Below, piece after piece: positions 36,050 through 45,932 of a stretch of DNA of 64,000 nucleotides (the stretch's first letter is position 1; every line of letters begins with the position of its first letter). Where the stretch lies: the NCBI RefSeq assembly GCF_006438915.1, contig NZ_RCZE01000004.1, positions 1 through 64,000 of the forward strand. Direction: 5' to 3'. The notes under the pieces are model-generated. The model ran no database searches. It saw only the letters and a program-made list of their open reading frames with translations, and was not told the DNA's origin. Position numbers and translations under genes: made by a program. Origin of the DNA: Pseudomonas arsenicoxydans. GTDB taxonomy: Bacteria; Pseudomonadota; Gammaproteobacteria; Pseudomonadales; Pseudomonadaceae.

Positions 36050-36186
36050 TAAATCGAACTCCCTAACCAATGCAACTTCGCGACCTGCAAATATCACAAC
36101 ATCAGCGGCAAGTACATCCCTAGACACTCTACAAGAGAGGCGACCATTGCAAACCTGTGCTGATATGTGTTTATGACGCTTTTTAA

Positions 36187-37206
36187 TTACACTACTTGCT
36201 CCGACTCTCCAGCTTTGTAGGTGCGTGCGACAATTATCAGCGGAGCATAAGCTACGACCATACCAAAAAACCCGGAAATCCACCCACATGCTACAGCGAT
36301 CGATAACGGCATAAGCCATACAAAATTAATAGTGATCGATGCCAGCATTACTGTTTTATGGCTACGGTGCTTGCGAGAGGCGTATTGGTAACCATGACTG
36401 CGGTGGGCTTCATAAACTTTTTCACCTCGCAAAAGTCTGCGCATCAGGGTCCATGTTGCATCAACAATGAAAACGCCAAGCATGATCAACCAGCTCCAGA
36501 GCAACTCGGGCGACTTGGAGGCTGCCTCAATGGACATCCCTGCCAATACAACCCCCAAAAAACCGCTGCCTGCATCTCCCATGAAAATTTTCGCCGGCGG
36601 ATAGTTCCAACAGAGAAAACCCGCGACCGCTGCCACCAGAGCCAGAGGCCCCCACGCCAGTTCGAGGTTTGCGCCAAACCAATAGACCAGCAACATTGCG
36701 AGGCAGACACTGATCGCTTCAGCACTGGCCAAGCCGTCAATTCCATCCATGAAGTTGTATAGATTCAGCATCCAAACCAAATACAGCACAAACAAAATAT
36801 TCCCAATCCACCCTGGATCAAGGGTGACGCCAAAGATCGTGACGGCAGGAGAGCCTCCCAGCCAATATAACGCCCATACCGAGGCGGCAAAATGGCCTAA
36901 TAGGCGCCACCTTGCAGCGATATGCCCATGATCATCGGCAAAACCAATAAGCGCGACCAGCAAGCCGCTCCCGAGCAAACCAACGAGCGTCGCCACGCTC
37001 ATCAAATCAAGACCGCGTAGGATCAGAAGCGCCAACAGAAAGGAAATAACAATAGCTACACCTCCACCCCGAGGAGTAGGCACAGAGTGAGAACTGCGCT
37101 CGTTTGGTGTATCCATCAAGCTATTGGCCAAAGCATAACGACGCAAAACAAGCGTCAGCCCCCAGGAAACAACGAATACGGCAAGTAGCAGCCACAAAAA
37201 AGTCAT
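36187..37206 (-). CDS. wbpL: Undecaprenyl-phosphate N-acetylhexosamine-1-phosphate transferase
   Basis: This 339-residue polytopic protein has about ten helices. It has DTPNERSSHSVPTPRGGGVA near residue 37, the Mg-binding pattern of WecA/WbpL enzymes. NLYNFMDGIDGLASAEA carries the key Asp pair, MGDAGSGFLG the next motif, and AHRSHGYQYASRKHRSHK the basic loop near the end. It transfers UDP-FucNAc, UDP-QuiNAc or UDP-GlcNAc phosphate to undecaprenyl phosphate and starts O-antigen synthesis. Its ATG overlaps the stop of the reductase upstream, so the sugar supply and the initiating step are coupled. WbpL is the standard initiator in pseudomonad O-antigen loci. Confidence 0.93.
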   Translation of the reverse strand: MTFLWLLLAVFVVSWGLTLVLRRYALANSLMDTPNERSSHSVPTPRGGGVAIVISFLLALLILRGLDLMSVATLVGLLGSGLLVALIGFADDHGHIAARWRLLGHFAASVWALYWLGGSPAVTIFGVTLDPGWIGNILFVLYLVWMLNLYNFMDGIDGLASAEAISVCLAMLLVYWFGANLELAWGPLALVAAVAGFLCWNYPPAKIFMGDAGSGFLGVVLAGMSIEAASKSPELLWSWLIMLGVFIVDATWTLMRRLLRGEKVYEAHRSHGYQYASRKHRSHKTVMLASITINFVWLMPLSIAVACGWISGFFGMVVAYAPLIIVARTYKAGESEQVV

Positions 37207-38165
37207 TTCGTTTGCGCGTCCAGATAGTGACCTGCGGTTTGGCGCATGGCTTCATCCATGTTGATGGGCGGTGTCCACCCCAATAATTCACGATTTTTGC
37301 TGATGTCGACCTGCAATGACCCGCAGATCCGTTGAGCAACGGATTGCTTTCTCAATGCCGAAGCCGCCACTATCAGCAACCACTCTGGCAAGGGCAAGAG
37401 CCAGGCCTTCGTCCCGAGCGCATTGCCCAGGCGACGTAGCATTTCAGTTGTGGACAAGTCCTGGCCATCACTGACCAGAAAGGTTTGATTCGCTGCGGCA
37501 GGATGATCGATACAGGTGATTACAAGGTCCACCAGGTTTCCAATCGCCACAAGGCTACGCTGATTCCGGACCGCTCCCAACGGTAACGGAATACCTTTGT
37601 TGAGCCAGCGCAGCATACTCAGAAAATTGGCTTTAACCCCCGCCCCATAGATCAATGGCGGGCGAATAATCACCACTTCCATTCCGGTTTCACGAGCAAG
37701 TTGTCTCAGGCCTTGTTCAGCCTCGTGCTTGGACACGCCATAAGGATCCACCGGGGCCGGAGTATCGTCAGCCTTGAACGGCTTGCCTGGCAGGGTGCTT
37801 TCGCCATTGACCTTGATCGAACTGATAAAGATGAAGCGTTTGACCCCCGATGCAGCGGCGCGCTTTGCCAACCGAAGAGTGCCCTCCACATTGACCTTGC
37901 GAAATTCGGCCAAGGCATCAGAAGCGATTTCGTTCATCACGTGAACTCTGGCCGCCGCGTGGACGACCACACTTACATCCTTCAACTCAGGCAAGGCTTC
38001 AGGATCATTCAGATCAAAGGGTTCAACCGGGCATAAACCCTGTAACCGGGTGGGACTGCGAGCAGCTGCGATCGGAGCGAACTGTTTGTCCGCCAACATC
38101 CTGAAAACCAGCGCCTCACCCACGAAACCGCCTGCCCCCGTGACCAATACCTTTGGGGCTGTCAT
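37203..38165 (-). CDS. WbpV/WbpK-like UDP-4-keto-sugar reductase (extended SDR)
   Basis: ATG 38165 overlaps the upstream stop by ATGA and gives 320 residues. The protein has VLVTGAGGFVGEALVFRML at the N-terminus, FIFISSIKVNGES, and YGVSK as the catalytic YxxxK. In pseudomonads this type reduces the 4-keto-6-deoxy product of WbpM to UDP-D-QuiNAc (WbpV) or UDP-D-FucNAc (WbpK). It sits directly before wbpL, which would use the product. The sequence alone does not tell me which epimer is formed. Confidence 0.85.
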   Translation of the reverse strand: MTAPKVLVTGAGGFVGEALVFRMLADKQFAPIAAARSPTRLQGLCPVEPFDLNDPEALPELKDVSVVVHAAARVHVMNEIASDALAEFRKVNVEGTLRLAKRAAASGVKRFIFISSIKVNGESTLPGKPFKADDTPAPVDPYGVSKHEAEQGLRQLARETGMEVVIIRPPLIYGAGVKANFLSMLRWLNKGIPLPLGAVRNQRSLVAIGNLVDLVITCIDHPAAANQTFLVSDGQDLSTTEMLRRLGNALGTKAWLLPLPEWLLIVAASALRKQSVAQRICGSLQVDISKNRELLGWTPPINMDEAMRQTAGHYLDAQTK

Positions 38166-39085
38166 TGAGCTTTGTTTCCTATCAACGCGGTGAACCAACA
38201 GATAAAAAAGAAGAAAATCTTGTCCCGTACCCGGCGCCTGCATTGCCAGGCACTGAAGGACAGTTTCATCAGTTCCGTACGCCGTAATTGCAGCAAGACG
38301 CCTTCAAAGGGCTTCGCCCCCTGTCCCACCAGATCTGCAATCAGCTGAACTTGACCGAACCACCAGCCGTCATGAATGGTTTTGTAACGAGCGATCAACG
38401 GACTCAGGCCCGTGTTGGCACCGACCTGATTACGCTCGTGCTGCCGGTAATCCATGCTGGGTAACGGGTCGATATACCAACGGTAACCATGACTGCGCGC
38501 AAAGGCGTAGCAATACCAGTCATGCAAAGTTACGCCTTGCAGTTGCTGCCAGTTGGCAAGCATCGAGCCTTTCAAGGCTTCTACCAGGTTTTTTCTAAAT
38601 ACATACGTGCAGCCAGGCCCGGCTGCCTCGAACAAAAAATCCCAGGCGACCTGATGCTGCGCCTTGTCCAGCAGCAAGGTTCTGCCGTTTGGCCAGAACG
38701 CCGTCACGTTACTGGAGTAGGCATCTACTCTTCGTGCCTGCAGCGCCTGGGTTGCTCTGTGCAGCTTGTCGGGATACCAGATGTCGTCCTGGTCGGCAAA
38801 GGCGATGAAGTCATAGCCATCGAAGTCAACGTCCCGGATCAACCGAAAGAAGTTGCGCGATGCTCCGCCGAAGCGGTTGGCATCCGGAAGCACTACAACG
38901 GCTGGATGCTCAGCCGCATAAGCCTTACACCACGCCTCGGTGCCGTCAGTAGAGGGGTCGACGCTAATGTGCAGGGTAACGTCGACCGATAACTGGCCGA
39001 GAATCGAGACCAGTTGCTCCTCAATCCACCGCATTCCGTTGTACGCAGCCAGCAAAACTGCAACCTTGGGACGTTTTACTGGCAT
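38162..39085 (-). CDS. GT2 family glycosyltransferase (probable rhamnosyltransferase)
   Basis: ATG 39085 has AGGA five bases upstream and gives 307 residues. The frame to 39184 runs into rmlA. The GT-A fold is marked by KVAVLLAAYNGMRWIEEQL, VDPSTDGTEAW and FIAFADQDDIWYPDK, with DQDD as the metal site. QWQQLQG then LHDWYCYAFA fits the acceptor region of RfbF/RfbN-like rhamnosyltransferases. Its position right after rmlBDA fits a transfer from dTDP-rhamnose. It overlaps the next gene by ATGA. Confidence 0.85.
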   Translation of the reverse strand: MPVKRPKVAVLLAAYNGMRWIEEQLVSILGQLSVDVTLHISVDPSTDGTEAWCKAYAAEHPAVVVLPDANRFGGASRNFFRLIRDVDFDGYDFIAFADQDDIWYPDKLHRATQALQARRVDAYSSNVTAFWPNGRTLLLDKAQHQVAWDFLFEAAGPGCTYVFRKNLVEALKGSMLANWQQLQGVTLHDWYCYAFARSHGYRWYIDPLPSMDYRQHERNQVGANTGLSPLIARYKTIHDGWWFGQVQLIADLVGQGAKPFEGVLLQLRRTELMKLSFSAWQCRRRVRDKIFFFFICWFTALIGNKAQ

Positions 39086-39140
39086 GCTATTCCTGCTTGC
39101 ACGGATTAAAACACTAGGTTTGAAAGTAAATCCTCTCGAC

Positions 39141-40031
39141 TCAGAGGGAATCCAAATCCAGCAGTTTTTGCAGGTACTGACCATAGCCAGTTTTCTTCAG
39201 TCTATCGGCCTGAGCGCCCAACTGTTCAGCGGTAATCCAACCGTTGGTGTAGGCGATCTCCTCCAGGCAGGCCACTTTCAAGCCTTGACGCTGCTCGATC
39301 GTGTGCACGAAGTGACTGGCCTCGAGCAACGAGTCGTGAGTCCCCGTGTCCAGCCAGGCAAAGCCGCGCCCGAGCATTTCTACATTGAGGGTGTTCTGCT
39401 CGAGGTAGACGCGGTTAACGTCGGTGATTTCCAACTCGCCACGCTCGGACGGCTTAATGCTCTTGGCAATCTTGACAACATCATTGTCGTAGAAGTAAAG
39501 GCCGGTCACTGCATAGTTGGATTTTGGCTTCAGCGGTTTCTCTTCAATGCTAAGAGCGCGACCGGTTTTATCGAACTCGACAACACCGAAGCGCTCCGGG
39601 TCGGAGACGTGGTAGCCAAATACAGTAGCGCCATGTTGTTGAGAGCTGGCGGAACGCAGGTTGTCCGAGAAATGCTGACCGTAAAAGATGTTGTCGCCCA
39701 GGATCAGGCAGCAAGGATCTTCCCCGATGAACTCTTCGCCAATGATGAAGGCTTGTGCCAGACCATCCGGACTAGGTTGTTCGGCATAGGTCAGCTTGAT
39801 GCCGTAAAGGCTGCCGTCACCCAGCAATTTGCGAAAACATGGCAAGTCTTCAGGCGTAGAGATAATCAGGATTTCGCGCATGCCCGCAAGCATCAGCACC
39901 GACAGCGGATAGAAGATCATCGGCTTGTCGTAGATCGGCAGCATCTGCTTGGAAACACCGAGGGTCAACGGATGCAGACGAGTGCCCGAGCCGCCAGCGA
40001 GGATGATGCCTTTACGATTTGTCGTGGTCAT
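39141..40031 (-). CDS. rmlA: Glucose-1-phosphate thymidylyltransferase
   Basis: This 296-residue protein starts with [20 protein letters not shown] and then [18 protein letters not shown], the nucleotide-binding signature of Rml[20 protein letters not shown] and [16 protein letters not shown] are also present. It makes dTDP-glucose from dTTP and glucose-1-phosphate, the first step toward dTDP-L-rhamnose. Its ATG overlaps the rmlD stop. In many bacteria rmlC follows; here a GT2 gene does. Confidence 0.96.
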   Translation of the reverse strand: MTTTNRKGIILAGGSGTRLHPLTLGVSKQMLPIYDKPMIFYPLSVLMLAGMREILIISTPEDLPCFRKLLGDGSLYGIKLTYAEQPSPDGLAQAFIIGEEFIGEDPCCLILGDNIFYGQHFSDNLRSASSQQHGATVFGYHVSDPERFGVVEFDKTGRALSIEEKPLKPKSNYAVTGLYFYDNDVVKIAKSIKPSERGELEITDVNRVYLEQNTLNVEMLGRGFAWLDTGTHDSLLEASHFVHTIEQRQGLKVACLEEIAYTNGWITAEQLGAQADRLKKTGYGQYLQKLLDLDSL

Positions 40032-40924
40032 TTGTTCAGAACTTCCCTAAGCATTCGAGTTACACCACTTTGCCAATCCGGCAAGTGTAGAGAAAAATTG
40101 TCGCGCAGCTTCTGAGTATTCAAGCGCGAATTCAGGGGGCGACGTGCGGGTGTTGGATAAGCGGTCGTTTCGATCGGGTTAATCGCCATTACGGCGAGCT
40201 TTTCATGATCGTTGGCTTTGGCGAATTCGATCACGTAGCTGGCATAGCCGTGCCAGGAAACTTCACCGTGGGCAGCCAAATGGTACAAACCCGATAGCTC
40301 GGGACGGTGCAAAATCTGCTGAATGGTCAACGCTGTTACGTCGGCAATCAGGTCTGCGCCCGTTGGAGCTCCAATCTGGTCGGCGATAACGCTTAAGGTT
40401 TCGCGATCCTTGGCCAAACGCAGCATGGTTTTGGCGAAGTTGTTGCCGCGAGCGCCATAGACCCAACTGGTGCGAAAGATCAAATGCTTGCAGCCAGAGG
40501 CTGTTATCGCCTGTTCGCCAGCCAGCTTGCTGGCGCCGTAGTGATTGACCGGGGCGACGGGATCGGTTTCTTGCCACGCCGCCGAACCCTGCCCACTGAA
40601 CACATAGTCAGTCGAGTAATGAATCAACCAAGCGCCCAGGGATGCAGCCTCTTCAGCCATGACCCCACTTGCCTGACCGTTCACGCGGTCGGCCAACTCA
40701 GGCTCGGACTCAGCTTTATCGACGGCAGTGTAAGCCGCGGCATTGACGATAACGTCGGGCTTGACCTTGCGGATCGTCGCACGCAATGCATCGACGTCAG
40801 CCAAGTCGCCACACAAGCCATCAACCGCATGACGATCCAGGGCAATCAATTCGCCAAGCGGCGCAAGGGAGCGCTGCAGCTCCCAGCCCACCTGTCCGTT
40901 TTTCCCTAGCAGGAGGATCTTCAT
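40028..40924 (-). CDS. rmlD: dTDP-4-dehydrorhamnose reductase
   Basis: This 298-residue protein begins [20 protein letters not shown], with the RmlD Rossmann loop. It has [24 protein letters not shown] and YGASKLAGE as the YxxxK pair, and [14 protein letters not shown]. It performs the last reduction to dTDP-L-rhamnose. Its start overlaps rmlB by ATGA and its stop overlaps rmlA, so the three genes are translationally linked. Confidence 0.96.
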   Translation of the reverse strand: MKILLLGKNGQVGWELQRSLAPLGELIALDRHAVDGLCGDLADVDALRATIRKVKPDVIVNAAAYTAVDKAESEPELADRVNGQASGVMAEEAASLGAWLIHYSTDYVFSGQGSAAWQETDPVAPVNHYGASKLAGEQAITASGCKHLIFRTSWVYGARGNNFAKTMLRLAKDRETLSVIADQIGAPTGADLIADVTALTIQQILHRPELSGLYHLAAHGEVSWHGYASYVIEFAKANDHEKLAVMAINPIETTAYPTPARRPLNSRLNTQKLRDNFSLHLPDWQSGVTRMLREVLNK

Positions 40925-41997
40925 GCCTTGCTCGAGCGATCACTATAGTTCTGGTCAATCCATTGCTGATAGCTGCCGCTCTTCACGTGAGCAACCCACT
41001 CAGTATTAGTGAGGTACCACTCGACAGTCTTGCGGATGCCGGTTTCGAAAGTCTCTTCTGGCGTCCAACCTAGCTCGCGCTGGATTTTGCTGGCGTCGAT
41101 GGCGTAACGCTGATCGTGACCAGGACGATCCTGAACGTATGTAATCAGGCTGGCATGTGGCCGATAGGCAGAATCCGGACGCAATTCGTCGAGCAGTGCA
41201 CACAAGGTGTTTACGACTTCGATGTTTTGTTTTTCGTTATGGCCACCAATGTTGTACGTCTCGCCGATAACGCCTTCGGTCACGACTTTGTACAGTGCGC
41301 GCGCGTGGTCTTCGACGTACAGCCAGTCACGGACCTGATTACCCTTGCCGTAGACCGGCAGGGGCTTGCCTTCCAGCGCATTCAGAATGATCAGCGGGAT
41401 TAACTTTTCAGGGAAGTGGCATGGGCCATAGTTGTTCGAGCAATTGGTGACCAGGGTCGGCAAGCCATAAGTACGGCTCCAGGCGCGAACCAGGTGATCG
41501 GAACTGGCCTTGCTCGCGGAGTACGGCGAGCTTGGCTGATAAGGCGTTGTTTCGGTGAAGAGGTCTTCCGGACCTTCAAGGTCTCCGTAAACTTCATCAG
41601 TCGAAATGTGGTGGAAGCGGAAGCTGGCTTTACGCGCATCATCCAGCGCTGCCCAGTAGTGGCGCGCAGCTTCGAGGAGGGTGTAGGTGCCAATAATGTT
41701 GGTCTGGATGAATTCGGACGGTCCGGAGATCGAGCGATCAACGTGGGACTCTGCGGCCAGGTGCATGATGGCATCCGGCTGGTGTTCACGCAGGACACGG
41801 TCGATTTGATCACGATCGCAAATATCGACACGTTCGAATGCATAGCGCGGGTTTGCGCTGACTTCGGCCAACGACTCGAGATTGCCGGCATAAGTCAGCT
41901 TATCGACGTTAACGACAGAGTCGGTGGTGTTGCCAATGATATGACGGATGACTGCTGAGCCAATGAACCCGGCGCCACCGGTTACTAGAATTTTCAC
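40921..41997 (-). CDS. rmlB: dTDP-glucose 4,6-dehydratase
   Basis: GTG 41997 gives the family's usual start, [20 protein letters not shown], and 358 residues. An in-frame start at 42036 would add 13 residues not seen in the family. The protein has [25 protein letters not shown] with the catalytic Asp-Glu pair, and [13 protein letters not shown] as YxxxK. It converts dTDP-glucose to the 4-keto-6-deoxy form. It is the first gene of the minus-strand O-antigen block that starts after the ihfB/lapA-like genes. A candidate promoter lies about 150 bp upstream. Confidence 0.96.
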   Translation of the reverse strand: MKILVTGGAGFIGSAVIRHIIGNTTDSVVNVDKLTYAGNLESLAEVSANPRYAFERVDICDRDQIDRVLREHQPDAIMHLAAESHVDRSISGPSEFIQTNIIGTYTLLEAARHYWAALDDARKASFRFHHISTDEVYGDLEGPEDLFTETTPYQPSSPYSASKASSDHLVRAWSRTYGLPTLVTNCSNNYGPCHFPEKLIPLIILNALEGKPLPVYGKGNQVRDWLYVEDHARALYKVVTEGVIGETYNIGGHNEKQNIEVVNTLCALLDELRPDSAYRPHASLITYVQDRPGHDQRYAIDASKIQRELGWTPEETFETGIRKTVEWYLTNTEWVAHVKSGSYQQWIDQNYSDRSSKA

Positions 41998-42143
41998 GCG
42001 AAACCATACCCTTTGAGTAACTGACAGGGCCGGCAACCGAGCGCTGTCTAATCCATGAATGCAAAAGCCAGCATCAAGCCAAGGCTTCTGACAGAGTCAG
42101 CCTGAACCGATGTGGGAATGTGCCACTATCGGATAAGCCCAGC

Positions 42144-42172
42144 ATTTTACAGCTTAATGAAGATTTTACTAA
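42144..42172 (-). promoter_or_regulatory. Candidate sigma-70-type promoter for rmlB
   Basis: On the minus strand TTAGTA and TAAAAT are separated by 17 bases, about 150 bp before rmlB. The -10 matches five of six bases but the -35 only about three. It is placed in the only sizeable gap before the O-antigen block. Confidence 0.3.
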
Positions 42173-42225
42173 TGGATATGGACAAGCTGTGAAGCAAATT
42201 CGACAGACCCCTTTTGTTTGCCTTA

Positions 42226-42465
42226 TCAGACAAGGCGCTTGCGGGAGACTCTGGACGCACGTCCCAGAAGCCACGCAAATAACGGCCCGATCAGCATGCC
42301 AATCAGTAGCGTAAGAACTATTAACAATGACACCGGCAGTTGAGGACCAGCCCAGCCAAGGAACAACAATGAAACCGACTGTTGATTCTCGAGAACAAAG
42401 GCCAATACCGCCAGAACCAGCACCAGAACAAATACAACAAGGAGTACACGCTTGAAATTACGCAT
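42226..42465 (-). CDS. LapA/YciS-like small membrane protein (DUF1049)
   Basis: This 79-residue protein has two hydrophobic helices. The first is VLLVVFVLVLVLAVLAFVLE; the second lies around residues 43-66. They are joined by an ENQQSVSLLFLGW loop, which is the DUF1049 pattern, and a basic tail follows (GRASRVSRKRLV). It starts 11 bp after the ihfB stop, as in other gammaproteobacteria, where the YciS protein acts with YciM in lipopolysaccharide control. In many pseudomonads a wzz gene follows at this point; here rmlB does. Confidence 0.88.
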   Translation of the reverse strand: MRNFKRVLLVVFVLVLVLAVLAFVLENQQSVSLLFLGWAGPQLPVSLLIVLTLLIGMLIGPLFAWLLGRASRVSRKRLV

Positions 42466-42476
42466 GCGTCAAACCT

Positions 42477-42785
42477 TTAGTTATGGAGGCCAAAACCTTC
42501 CTCCTCTTCCTCGTTAACCCGATCACGCAATTCCTTGCCCGGCTTGAAATGCGGCACGAATTTGCCATCCAGACTCACCGACTGGCCAGTCTTCGGATTA
42601 CGGCCAACGCGTGGTGCGCGGTAGTGCAGGGAAAAGCTGCCAAAACCACGGATCTCAATCCGATCTCCAGTGGCCAGGCATTGGGACATTTGCTCAAGCA
42701 TGGTCTTGATAGCCAGCTCCACATCCTTGGATGAGAGCAGCCCTTGATGGGTGACAATTCGTTCGATCAACTCCGACTTCGTCAT
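42477..42785 (-). CDS. ihfB: Integration host factor subunit beta
   Basis: This 102-residue protein starts with [20 protein letters not shown] and has [20 protein letters not shown], then RNPKTGQSV, the DNA-bending beta-arm signature of IHF/HU proteins. The C-terminus is a short acidic tail ([12 protein letters not shown]), as in pseudomonad HimD. It pairs with IhfA to bend DNA in recombination and in sigma-54 transcription. It is the usual left boundary gene of the O-antigen locus. Confidence 0.97.
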   Translation of the reverse strand: MTKSELIERIVTHQGLLSSKDVELAIKTMLEQMSQCLATGDRIEIRGFGSFSLHYRAPRVGRNPKTGQSVSLDGKFVPHFKPGKELRDRVNEEEEEGFGLHN

Positions 42786-42933
42786 ATTTTTCCCTTCTTT
42801 TTCAAGCAGCTAGGAAAAGCGCTTCAAAGGTTTTAGCATGCTCGAAAGAATTTGAACAGCCCGAGTTTTCACATATATATTCAAGCCCCGGCGGATGCCA
42901 TATAAAAACCCGACTCCCCGGTAGAACCCCCTG

Positions 42934-43212
42934 TCACCGACAGATAACCAACATGGTCCGCGTCAGGTAACCCGCCGGATTGAAGCCAAAAGGAAATTCG
43001 TCTTCATCCTTGACGTCATCCGACCTCGCCACGACCTTATACCCCGCAGCCTTACATTCCCTGTCCGCACGCTTGCGACACTTCTCCCACCCGGACCCCA
43101 GCCCGGAACAATCAATTTCTATACCACTGACCCCGCGCACGACATGGGTCTTGGCATTAGTGGTACAACCCGCCAATGTCAGTAATGCTATTGCGACAAT
43201 GAGCTTGTTCAT
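42934..43212 (-). CDS. Small putative lipoprotein
   Basis: This 92-residue protein has a short signal peptide ending in the lipobox LAGC (Cys16). The mature part has four more Cys residues (EIDCSG, KCRKRADREC and VICR), and a KVVARSDDVKDEDE acidic stretch. I recognise it only as a small pseudomonad outer-membrane or periplasmic lipoprotein of unknown role. It lies alone between rpsA and ihfB. Confidence 0.75.
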   Translation of the reverse strand: MNKLIVAIALLTLAGCTTNAKTHVVRGVSGIEIDCSGLGSGWEKCRKRADRECKAAGYKVVARSDDVKDEDEFPFGFNPAGYLTRTMLVICR

Positions 43213-43384
43213 TCACTTCCTTATGCCGGGTGCCTTGCCCGACTGTCGTTCACTTCAGGCTAAAGGTTAGCTGCAAACAAACGATTGATCCGATTAAAGA
43301 AAGAGACAGCTTATCGGGGATGTTGGTTTCACCAGCGACCACTACAACCAAAAAGCATCGGCAACCCCGTCAAATCGCAGACAC

Positions 43385-43413
43385 AAAAAAGGGCGACCGA
43401 AGTCGCCCTTTTT
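43385..43413 (-). terminator. Rho-independent terminator of rpsA
   Basis: GGGCGAC-CGAA-GTCGCCC is flanked by A6 on one side and T5 on the other. It works in either direction. It begins 18 bases after the rpsA stop. Confidence 0.88.
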
Positions 43414-43430
43414 CTATGGTCGGACAGAAC

Positions 43431-45122
43431 TTAGTTCTGTTTTTCCATTTGTGCACGCAACAGGTCGCCCAGAGTGGTAGGACCAGCAGCGACGCTATCC
43501 GTAGGCTTGTCTTTCAAGCTTTGGATGGCTTCTTTCTCTTCAGCATCGTCTTTCGACTTGATGGAGAGCTGGATTACACGGCTCTTGCGGTCAACGCTGA
43601 TGATCTTGGCTTCTACTTCCTGGCCTTCTTTCAGAACGTTACGCGCGTCTTCAACGCGGTCACGGCTGATTTCGGAGGCTTTCAGAGTCGCTTCGATATC
43701 GTCGGCCAGAGTGATGATGGCGCCTTTAGCGTCAACTTCTTTCACGATGCCTTTAACGATTGCGCCTTTGTCGTTCTCTTGAACGTACTCGGAGAACGGA
43801 TCGCTTTCCAGTTGCTTGATACCCAGGGAGATACGCTCGCGCTCTGGGTCAACCGACAGGATAACGGTGTCCAGCTCGTCGCCCTTCTTGAAGCGGCGAA
43901 CGGCTTCTTCGCCCACTTCGTTCCAGGAGATGTCGGACAGGTGAACCAGACCGTCGATGCCGCCGTCCAGACCAATGAAGATACCGAAATCGGTGATCGA
44001 CTTGATGGTGCCGGAGATTTTATCGCCCTTGTTGAACTGGCCAGAGAAATCTTCCCATGGGTTAGATTTGCACTGCTTGATGCCGAGGGAGATACGACGA
44101 CGCTCTTCGTCGATGTCCAGAACCATAACTTCCACTTCGTCGCCGACTTGTACGACTTTCGAAGGGTGGATGTTCTTGTTGGTCCAGTCCATTTCGGAAA
44201 CGTGTACCAGGCCTTCAACGCCTTCTTCCAGCTCAGCGAAGCAGCCGTAGTCGGTCAGGTTGGTTACACGAGCGGTAACGCGAGTGCTTTCTGGGTAACG
44301 GGCTTTGATAGCAACCCATGGATCTTCGCCCAGTTGCTTGAGGCCCAGGGAAACACGATTGCGTTCGCGATCGTACTTCAGAACCTTGACATCGATCTCG
44401 TCGCCAACGTTGACGATTTCGGAAGGATGCTTGATACGCTTCCAAGCCATGTCGGTAATGTGCAGCAGGCCATCGACGCCACCCAGATCGACGAATGCGC
44501 CGTAATCGGTGAGGTTTTTGACGATACCTTTGACTTGTTGACCTTCCTGCAGGGATTCCAGCAGAGCTTCACGCTCGGCGGAGTTCTCGGCTTCGAGGAC
44601 GCTGCGACGGGAAACGACAACGTTGTTGCGTTTCTGGTCGAGTTTGATGACCTTGAATTCCAGCTCTTTGCCTTCCAGGTGCGTAGTATCGCGCACAGGA
44701 CGGACGTCAACCAGAGAACCTGGCAGGAACGCACGGATGCCGTTAACGTCGACAGTGAAGCCGCCTTTAACCTTACCGTTGATAACGCCCTTGACCACTT
44801 CTTCGGCTGCGAAGGCTGCTTCCAGAACAATCCAGCATTCAGCGCGCTTGGCTTTTTCACGGGACAGCTTGGTTTCACCAAAGCCGTCTTCAACCGAGTC
44901 CAGAGCAACGTGAACTTCGTCACCGACGTTGATGTTCAGTTCGCCAGCGTCGTTGTAGAACTGCTCAAGCGGGATGAGTGCTTCAGACTTCAGGCCAGCG
45001 TGAACGGTTACCCAGCGAGCCTGGTAATCGATATCAACGATAACACCGGTGATGATGGAGCCTGCCTGAAGGTTCAGGGTTTTTAGGCTTTCTTCAAAGA
45101 GTTCCGCAAAGCTTTCGCTCAT
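43431..45122 (-). CDS. rpsA: 30S ribosomal protein S1
   Basis: This 563-residue protein contains six S1 RNA-binding repeats, visible as recurring GDEVxVxVLxxDxERxRISLGxKQ patterns. It starts [20 protein letters not shown], as in pseudomonads. It binds mRNA on the small subunit and helps start translation. ATG 45122 is preceded by AGGAATTAAA. It lies downstream of cmk, with a hairpin between them. The codon use is clearly that of a highly expressed gene, which creates a long antisense open frame with no coding meaning. Confidence 0.98.
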   Translation of the reverse strand: MSESFAELFEESLKTLNLQAGSIITGVIVDIDYQARWVTVHAGLKSEALIPLEQFYNDAGELNINVGDEVHVALDSVEDGFGETKLSREKAKRAECWIVLEAAFAAEEVVKGVINGKVKGGFTVDVNGIRAFLPGSLVDVRPVRDTTHLEGKELEFKVIKLDQKRNNVVVSRRSVLEAENSAEREALLESLQEGQQVKGIVKNLTDYGAFVDLGGVDGLLHITDMAWKRIKHPSEIVNVGDEIDVKVLKYDRERNRVSLGLKQLGEDPWVAIKARYPESTRVTARVTNLTDYGCFAELEEGVEGLVHVSEMDWTNKNIHPSKVVQVGDEVEVMVLDIDEERRRISLGIKQCKSNPWEDFSGQFNKGDKISGTIKSITDFGIFIGLDGGIDGLVHLSDISWNEVGEEAVRRFKKGDELDTVILSVDPERERISLGIKQLESDPFSEYVQENDKGAIVKGIVKEVDAKGAIITLADDIEATLKASEISRDRVEDARNVLKEGQEVEAKIISVDRKSRVIQLSIKSKDDAEEKEAIQSLKDKPTDSVAAGPTTLGDLLRAQMEKQN

Positions 45123-45194
45123 TTTAATTCCTGTTGATGAGGGCGAAGACTACGCCCATCTCCACACCCCAGACGGTATGGGTTAGTTTCATTT

Positions 45195-45240
45195 AAAAGA
45201 AGCCACCGCAGGACTATGACTGGTCCCCTGCGGCCTTCTT
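45195..45240 (-). terminator. Hairpin terminator between cmk and rpsA
   Basis: AAGAAGGCCGCAGG and its near complement enclose a 14-base loop, starting three bases after the cmk stop. On the minus strand TTTT follows. It may attenuate read-through into rpsA. Confidence 0.7.
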
Positions 45241-45242
45241 GG

Positions 45243-45932
45243 TCACCCGGCGATATCGCGAATGGCGATCTCGCTCATGATGCGTTCCAGCACCTGATCG
45301 ATGGATAATTCCGTGGAATCCAGCTGTATGGCGTCAGCCGCCGGTTTGAGCGGGGCTACCGCTCGCTGGGTGTCACGCTCATCGCGGACACGTATCTCAT
45401 CTAGCAGACTCGACAGACTAACACCATCGACTTTGCCCTTCAACTGCAAGTATCGACGGCGCGCACGCTCCTCGGCACTGGCAGTGAGGAATATCTTCAA
45501 GGGCGCGTCCGGAAACACCACCGTGCCCATATCTCGGCCATCGGCCACCAGCCCCGGCATTTCCTGGAAAGCACGCTGGCGTTGCAGCAGCGCCTCGCGT
45601 ACGGCGGGCAATGCCGCGACCTGGGAGGCACCGGCGCCAACACTTTCAGTACGAATCACATCACTGACTTCGTCGCCCTCGAGAATGATTCGCTGCAGTT
45701 GACCGTCCGTCGCGGCGATGAACTGCACGTCCAGATGCGCCGCGAGCGCCTTCAGCAACTCTTCATTGGTCAGATCAACACCATGATTGTGCGCAGCGAA
45801 CGCCAGCAACCGGTACAGCGCACCGGAATCCAGCAGATTCCAGCCCAGACGCTTCGCCAGTATCCCGGCGATCGTGCCTTTACCGGAACCGCTCGGGCCA
45901 TCGATGGTAATGACTGGCGACTTGTTGATCAC
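45243..45932 (-). CDS. cmk: Cytidylate kinase
   Basis: This 229-residue protein has the P-loop GPSGSGKGT near residue 13, LLDSGALYR for substrate, [15 protein letters not shown] and [12 protein letters not shown] for the lid. It phosphorylates CMP and dCMP. The start is GTG 45932, overlapping the aroA stop (GTGA). A cmk placed between aroA and rpsA is standard in proteobacteria. Confidence 0.97.
   Translation of the reverse strand: MINKSPVITIDGPSGSGKGTIAGILAKRLGWNLLDSGALYRLLAFAAHNHGVDLTNEELLKALAAHLDVQFIAATDGQLQRIILEGDEVSDVIRTESVGAGASQVAALPAVREALLQRQRAFQEMPGLVADGRDMGTVVFPDAPLKIFLTASAEERARRRYLQLKGKVDGVSLSSLLDEIRVRDERDTQRAVAPLKPAADAIQLDSTELSIDQVLERIMSEIAIRDIAG

Noticed and set aside
36050..36319. 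N-terminal extension of the double-GT2 protein
   Set aside because: The extra 90 codons overlap wbpL and have no ribosome site, whereas ATG 36049 has GGGAG at good spacing.
43230..45086. 618-codon plus-strand open frame antisense to rpsA
   Set aside because: It mirrors the codon bias of the highly expressed rpsA gene and has no family resemblance or ribosome site.
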